NCBI RefSeq assembly: GCF_900199405.1
Contig: NZ_LT963430.1
Span: 558,001-622,000 of the forward strand
Source of the DNA: Beduinella massiliensis
Lineage (GTDB): Bacteria; Bacillota; Clostridia; Christensenellales; Aristaeellaceae
Length of the DNA stretch: 64,000 bases
Direction of reading: 5' to 3'
Of this stretch, positions 60,789 through 64,000 are shown one piece after another; the first letter of the stretch is position 1; each line of letters opens with the position of its first letter. A program made the translations under genes and the position numbers. Below the pieces are notes generated by a model. It was not told the origin of the DNA. It made no database searches and worked only from the letters and a program-made list of their open reading frames with translations.

Positions 60789-61595
60789 TCAAAGATCCAC
60801 GCCCAGGAAGAGCTGGTCCGTGCGCACCCATTCAAAGTGCATGCGCTGCAGCAGGCGCATGGCCCGCAGGTTCCGCCGGGGCACGTTCATGCGCACGAAC
60901 TTGACCCCGCGCTCCAGCAGCGTGAGGCGCACCTGGCTGAGCAGGGCCGTGGCCACGTCGTGGCTGCGGTACTTGGGCACGGTGTACAGCGCCTCGATCT
61001 TGGCCTCCTGGTCCTCGCCGGTGACGACGATCTCGCCCCAGAGCTCGGAGCCGCCGTAGACCGCGAAGGCGCAGAAGTTCGGCGTGCGGGAGACGTCCTC
61101 CAGCCATTCCACCGCGTGCTCGCCCGCGCCGAAGGCCTGCATGCGGCGCACGACGCCCTCAGCCTCCGCGCGGCTGCGGCGCGGGATTTCGATGATCTGC
61201 GTCGAAAGCGGCGGGTAGACCGTGCGCTCGTGCTTGCTCAGCCGCCATACGAACAGCTCGTCGCCGTCCGTGTCGTCGAAGCCGAGGGACTTGAAGTAGT
61301 GGTAGCGCTCTACGTCGCCCATCTGGCAGGCGATGTAAAGCCGCCCCGGCGCGCGCCCGGCCTGCCGGTGCAGCACGGCGGCCTCGGCACGCAGCGCGCC
61401 GTAGAGCATGTCGCGCGCGCGCGGGTGCGCGTCCATGTCCATCACGATCTCCAGCGGACGCTCGGGATAGATGTCGCGGACGTTGCGGGAGACGACCGAG
61501 CCCTGGCCCAGCTCGACGCCCGCGTTGTCCGAGACGAGAAAACACTGATCCCGCGTAGCGCCGCTAAAGCCGCTTTGCGGATGGTATATCTTCAT
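60789..61595 (-). CDS. GNAT-fold acetyltransferase with two tandem domains
   Basis: 268 aa. The first half (EIVMDMDAHPRARDMLYGAL, RLYIACQMGDVERYHYFKSL GF-type helix) and the second (KIEALYTVPKYRSHDVATAL, LERGVKFVRMNVPRRNLRAM, LLQRMHFEWVRTDQLFLG) are both GNAT-like. Only the second has the acetyl-CoA loop region (VPKYRSHDVATALL), weakly matching Q/RxxGxG/A. AAGGAGAG precedes the ATG. It sits between purN and purD, where Firmicutes usually have purH. Substrate unknown. Confidence 0.82.
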   Translation of the reverse strand: MKIYHPQSGFSGATRDQCFLVSDNAGVELGQGSVVSRNVRDIYPERPLEIVMDMDAHPRARDMLYGALRAEAAVLHRQAGRAPGRLYIACQMGDVERYHYFKSLGFDDTDGDELFVWRLSKHERTVYPPLSTQIIEIPRRSRAEAEGVVRRMQAFGAGEHAVEWLEDVSRTPNFCAFAVYGGSELWGEIVVTGEDQEAKIEALYTVPKYRSHDVATALLSQVRLTLLERGVKFVRMNVPRRNLRAMRLLQRMHFEWVRTDQLFLGVDL

Positions 61596-61724
61596 CGAAG
61601 GCTCTCCTTATATCCGTGGTGAACAGGCGCGCCCGGCTGCGGGCGGGCCTACGAACCTTTATATTACGCTAAAATCCGCCGGTAGGCAAGGTTTCTCAGC
61701 CAATTTACGCGAATTTTGGCAAAA

Positions 61725-61860
61725 CAAACCGGCATGCTGCCGGCTGCATCACCGACGAAGATCTGCAAACCCCATGGCTCCGTGCCCGAGGCCGACGCCT
61801 GACGAGGGGATTTGCATAGCAAACCGGCATGCTGCCGGTTGCATCACCGACGGAGATCTG
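61725..61860. repeat. Pair of 41-bp direct repeats with internal hairpins
   Basis: 61725-61765 and 61820-61860 are 39/41 identical. Each starts CAAACCGGCATGCTGCCGG and ends GATCTG, with a hairpin ACCGGCA-TGC-TGCCGG(T). Between them, GCAAACCCC and GGGGATTTGC (61766-61815) are inverted, so the whole can fold as one compound structure at the 3' end of purN. Confidence 0.85.
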
Positions 61861-61866
61861 GTTCTT

Positions 61867-62490
61867 TTATTCTACCACAAATACCCGCCTTCCATCTACC
61901 CGCAATTTTCCAGCGCAGAAGAGGGAAACGCTCCGCGGCAGGATGCGGTGCTCCACCGTCAGCACGCGCGCGGCCAGCGCGTCCGCGTCGTCGGTCTCAA
62001 GCACCGGCACGCTTTCCTGCATCACGATACAGCCGTGATCCACCTGCTCGTCCACGAAGTGCACGGTCGCGCCGGAGACCTTCGCGCCGTAGGCGATCAC
62101 CGCCTCGTGCACGTGATGGCCGTACATGCCCACGCCGCAGAAGGCGGGGATCAGCGCCGGGTGGATGTTGAGGATGCGGTGGGGGAACGATGCGACCACC
62201 TGCGGCCCCACGATGGGCAGGTAGCCCGCGAGCACCACCAGCTCCGCGCGCACGCGAAGGAGCTGGCGGAGGATTTCGTCGTTGAACGCCTCCGCGCTGC
62301 CCGCCTGCTTTCGGCTGACGAAGACGGCCTCGACGCCGCGCGCGCGCGCGCGCTCCAGCGCGTAGGCGCGGGAGGCGTTCGCGAGCACCAGCACCACCTC
62401 GCCGTCGATCTCGCCCGCGTCGATGGCGTCGAGGATCGCCTGTAGATTGGTGCCGCCGCCGGAGCAGAGCACCGCGATGCGCGTGCTCAT
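61867..62490 (-). CDS. purN: Phosphoribosylglycinamide formyltransferase
   Basis: 207 aa; transfers a formyl group from 10-formyl-THF to GAR. N-terminus [20 protein letters not shown]. Catalytic region [14 protein letters not shown] (Asn and His; the usual form is NIHPSLLPAF), [20 protein letters not shown] and [16 protein letters not shown] with the catalytic Asp. Its ATG overlaps the purM stop by 4 nt (ATGA). Confidence 0.96.
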   Translation of the reverse strand: MSTRIAVLCSGGGTNLQAILDAIDAGEIDGEVVLVLANASRAYALERARARGVEAVFVSRKQAGSAEAFNDEILRQLLRVRAELVVLAGYLPIVGPQVVASFPHRILNIHPALIPAFCGVGMYGHHVHEAVIAYGAKVSGATVHFVDEQVDHGCIVMQESVPVLETDDADALAARVLTVEHRILPRSVSLFCAGKLRVDGRRVFVVE

Positions 62491-63518
62491 GCGAGCACCA
62501 GCCTTTCGCCGCCCTCGGCCTGCGCCTCGACCGTGCCGATGCGGTAGGCCTTTTCGCCCAGCTCGCAGGCGCGCGCGATCACCGCGTCCGCGTCCTCGGG
62601 GCGCACGGCGAGCACCATGCCGACGCCCATGTTGAACGTGTTGTAGATCTGCCTATCCTCCATCTGGCCCAGACGCCGCAGCATCCCGAAGATGGGCGGC
62701 ACCGGCCACGCGCCGCGCTCGATGCGGGCCGCGAGGCCGCCCGGCAGGATGCGCGGGATGTTCTCGATGAACCCGCCGCCCGTGATGTGCGCGATGCCGT
62801 GGATGTCGAACGCCCCGCACAGCGAAAGCGCGCTCTTCACGTAGATGCGCGTGGGGGTGAGCAGCTCCTCGCCCAGGGACTTGCCCAGCTCCGGCACGTA
62901 GGCGGAAAGGTCGGTATCCTCCGTCAGGCAGAGCCTGCGCACCAGCGAATAGCCGTTGGAGTGAACGCCGGAGGACGCGAGGCCGACCAGCACGTCGCCC
63001 ACCGCGACACGCTCGCCACTGATGGACTTTTCCCTGTCCACGATGCCGACGGTGAAGCCCGCCAGGTCGTACTCGCCGTCCGAATAGAAGCCCGGCATCT
63101 CGGCCGTCTCGCCGCCGATGAGCGCGCAGCCCGCCTGACGGCAGCCCTCCGCGACGCCCGCGACGATCTGCTCGACCTTCTGCGGGTCGAGGTAGCCGGT
63201 GGCGAGGTAGTCCAGGAACAGCAGCGGCCGCGCGCCCTGGCACACGACGTCGTTGACGCACATGGCCACGCAGTCGATGCCCACGGTGTCGTGCTTGTCC
63301 ATCAGGAAGGCGAGCTTGAGCTTGGTGCCCACGCCGTCCGTGCCCGCGACGAGCACCGGCTTTTTCAGCCCCTCGTTCTCGATGGAGTAAAAGCCGCCGA
63401 ACGACCCGAGTCCGCCCAGCACGTTCTCGTCGAACGTCCTCTGCACGTGCTGCTTCATGCGCTTTACGGCCTCATAGCCGCGCTCGACGTCCACGCCGGC
63501 ATCCTTATACGTAATCAT
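62487..63518 (-). CDS. purM: Phosphoribosylformylglycinamidine cyclo-ligase
   Basis: 343 aa AIR synthetase. [60 protein letters not shown]-type segment ([12 protein letters not shown]), [14 protein letters not shown] and [16 protein letters not shown] are family landmarks. ATG 63518 with AAAGGATGG upstream; the frame extends further but the family start is clear. Confidence 0.96.
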   Translation of the reverse strand: MITYKDAGVDVERGYEAVKRMKQHVQRTFDENVLGGLGSFGGFYSIENEGLKKPVLVAGTDGVGTKLKLAFLMDKHDTVGIDCVAMCVNDVVCQGARPLLFLDYLATGYLDPQKVEQIVAGVAEGCRQAGCALIGGETAEMPGFYSDGEYDLAGFTVGIVDREKSISGERVAVGDVLVGLASSGVHSNGYSLVRRLCLTEDTDLSAYVPELGKSLGEELLTPTRIYVKSALSLCGAFDIHGIAHITGGGFIENIPRILPGGLAARIERGAWPVPPIFGMLRRLGQMEDRQIYNTFNMGVGMVLAVRPEDADAVIARACELGEKAYRIGTVEAQAEGGERLVLA

Positions 63519-63583
63519 AGGACCATCCTTTCTCTTTGGCGGAAGGAAGACGATGGGAAGACGCGGGCGGAAAGCCCCGCCTT

Positions 63584-64000
<417 letters not shown>

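Overview
The window looks like a chromosomal segment of a high-GC Firmicute of the class Clostridia. Evidence for this: strong AGGAGG-type ribosome binding sites, YesM/YesN two-component pairs, LplB/YtcP-type sugar ABC permeases, an RsgI-like anti-sigma factor, a CD3324-family small protein and Firmicutes-style pur genes. A Christensenellales-like gut lineage is my guess from gene content, not something shown directly. No rRNA, tRNA or CRISPR array was seen. Most of the DNA is GC-rich. Two AT-rich stretches stand out: about 3.8-5.65 kb, inside the restriction operon, and about 34.6-36.5 kb.

Layout. 1-7.2 kb (minus): a type I restriction-modification operon, hsdM - unknown AT-rich gene - hsdS - GIY-YIG protein - hsdR (hsdR runs off the left edge). 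7.3-10.9 kb: a manganese-type CDF exporter, then an AraC regulator divergent from a GH4 alpha-galactosidase (melA). 11.2-19.2 kb: an AraC regulator divergent from a sugar ABC import operon that also encodes a GH42-like hydrolase and a nucleoside hydrolase. 19.2-29.2 kb (minus): a second sugar import operon (binding protein, two permeases, Gfo/Idh dehydrogenase, sugar isomerase/epimerase, MFS transporter) preceded by YesM/YesN. 29.5-34.5 kb: ABC-F protein, phosphatidyltransferase, CD3324-family protein, a repeat-rich gap, an Ntn-type amidohydrolase and a Vat-like acetyltransferase. 34.5-36.5 kb: an AT-rich island with a secreted protein of unknown function. 37.1-40.2 kb: guaB and a divergent GMP-synthase-like protein. 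40.4-49.1 kb: a SorC-regulated catabolic operon (DhaL, DhaK, ABC importer, class I aldolase, GH127 arabinofuranosidase). 49.3-55.7 kb: a second secreted protein, a structured leader with an 11-codon ORF, a MutS2 without SMR domain, and a UvrA-family protein. 55.8-59.3 kb: an ECF sigma/anti-sigma/EF-hand operon, a PHP hydrolase and a nucleotidyltransferase. 59.4-64 kb (minus): purF (partial)-purM-purN-GNAT-purD.

How the parts work together. Three independent carbohydrate import systems, each with its own regulator type (AraC, YesMN, SorC) and its own downstream enzymes, point to a plant-glycan-scavenging anaerobe. All three have a stem-loop just after the binding-protein gene, which would keep that protein in excess over the permeases. 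Purine synthesis is represented by pur genes at the right edge and by guaB.

Most notable observations: the mutS2 leader (consensus promoter, 11-codon ORF, mutually exclusive hairpins, two terminator-like hairpins, the second just upstream of the mutS2 ribosome binding site); the GMP-synthase-like protein that has lost its glutaminase catalytic residues and substrate motifs; a dispersed multi-hairpin element present in two inverted copies; the hsdS ELTA repeat; the DhaLK-aldolase-GH127 operon; and the small EF-hand/ECF/anti-sigma operon.
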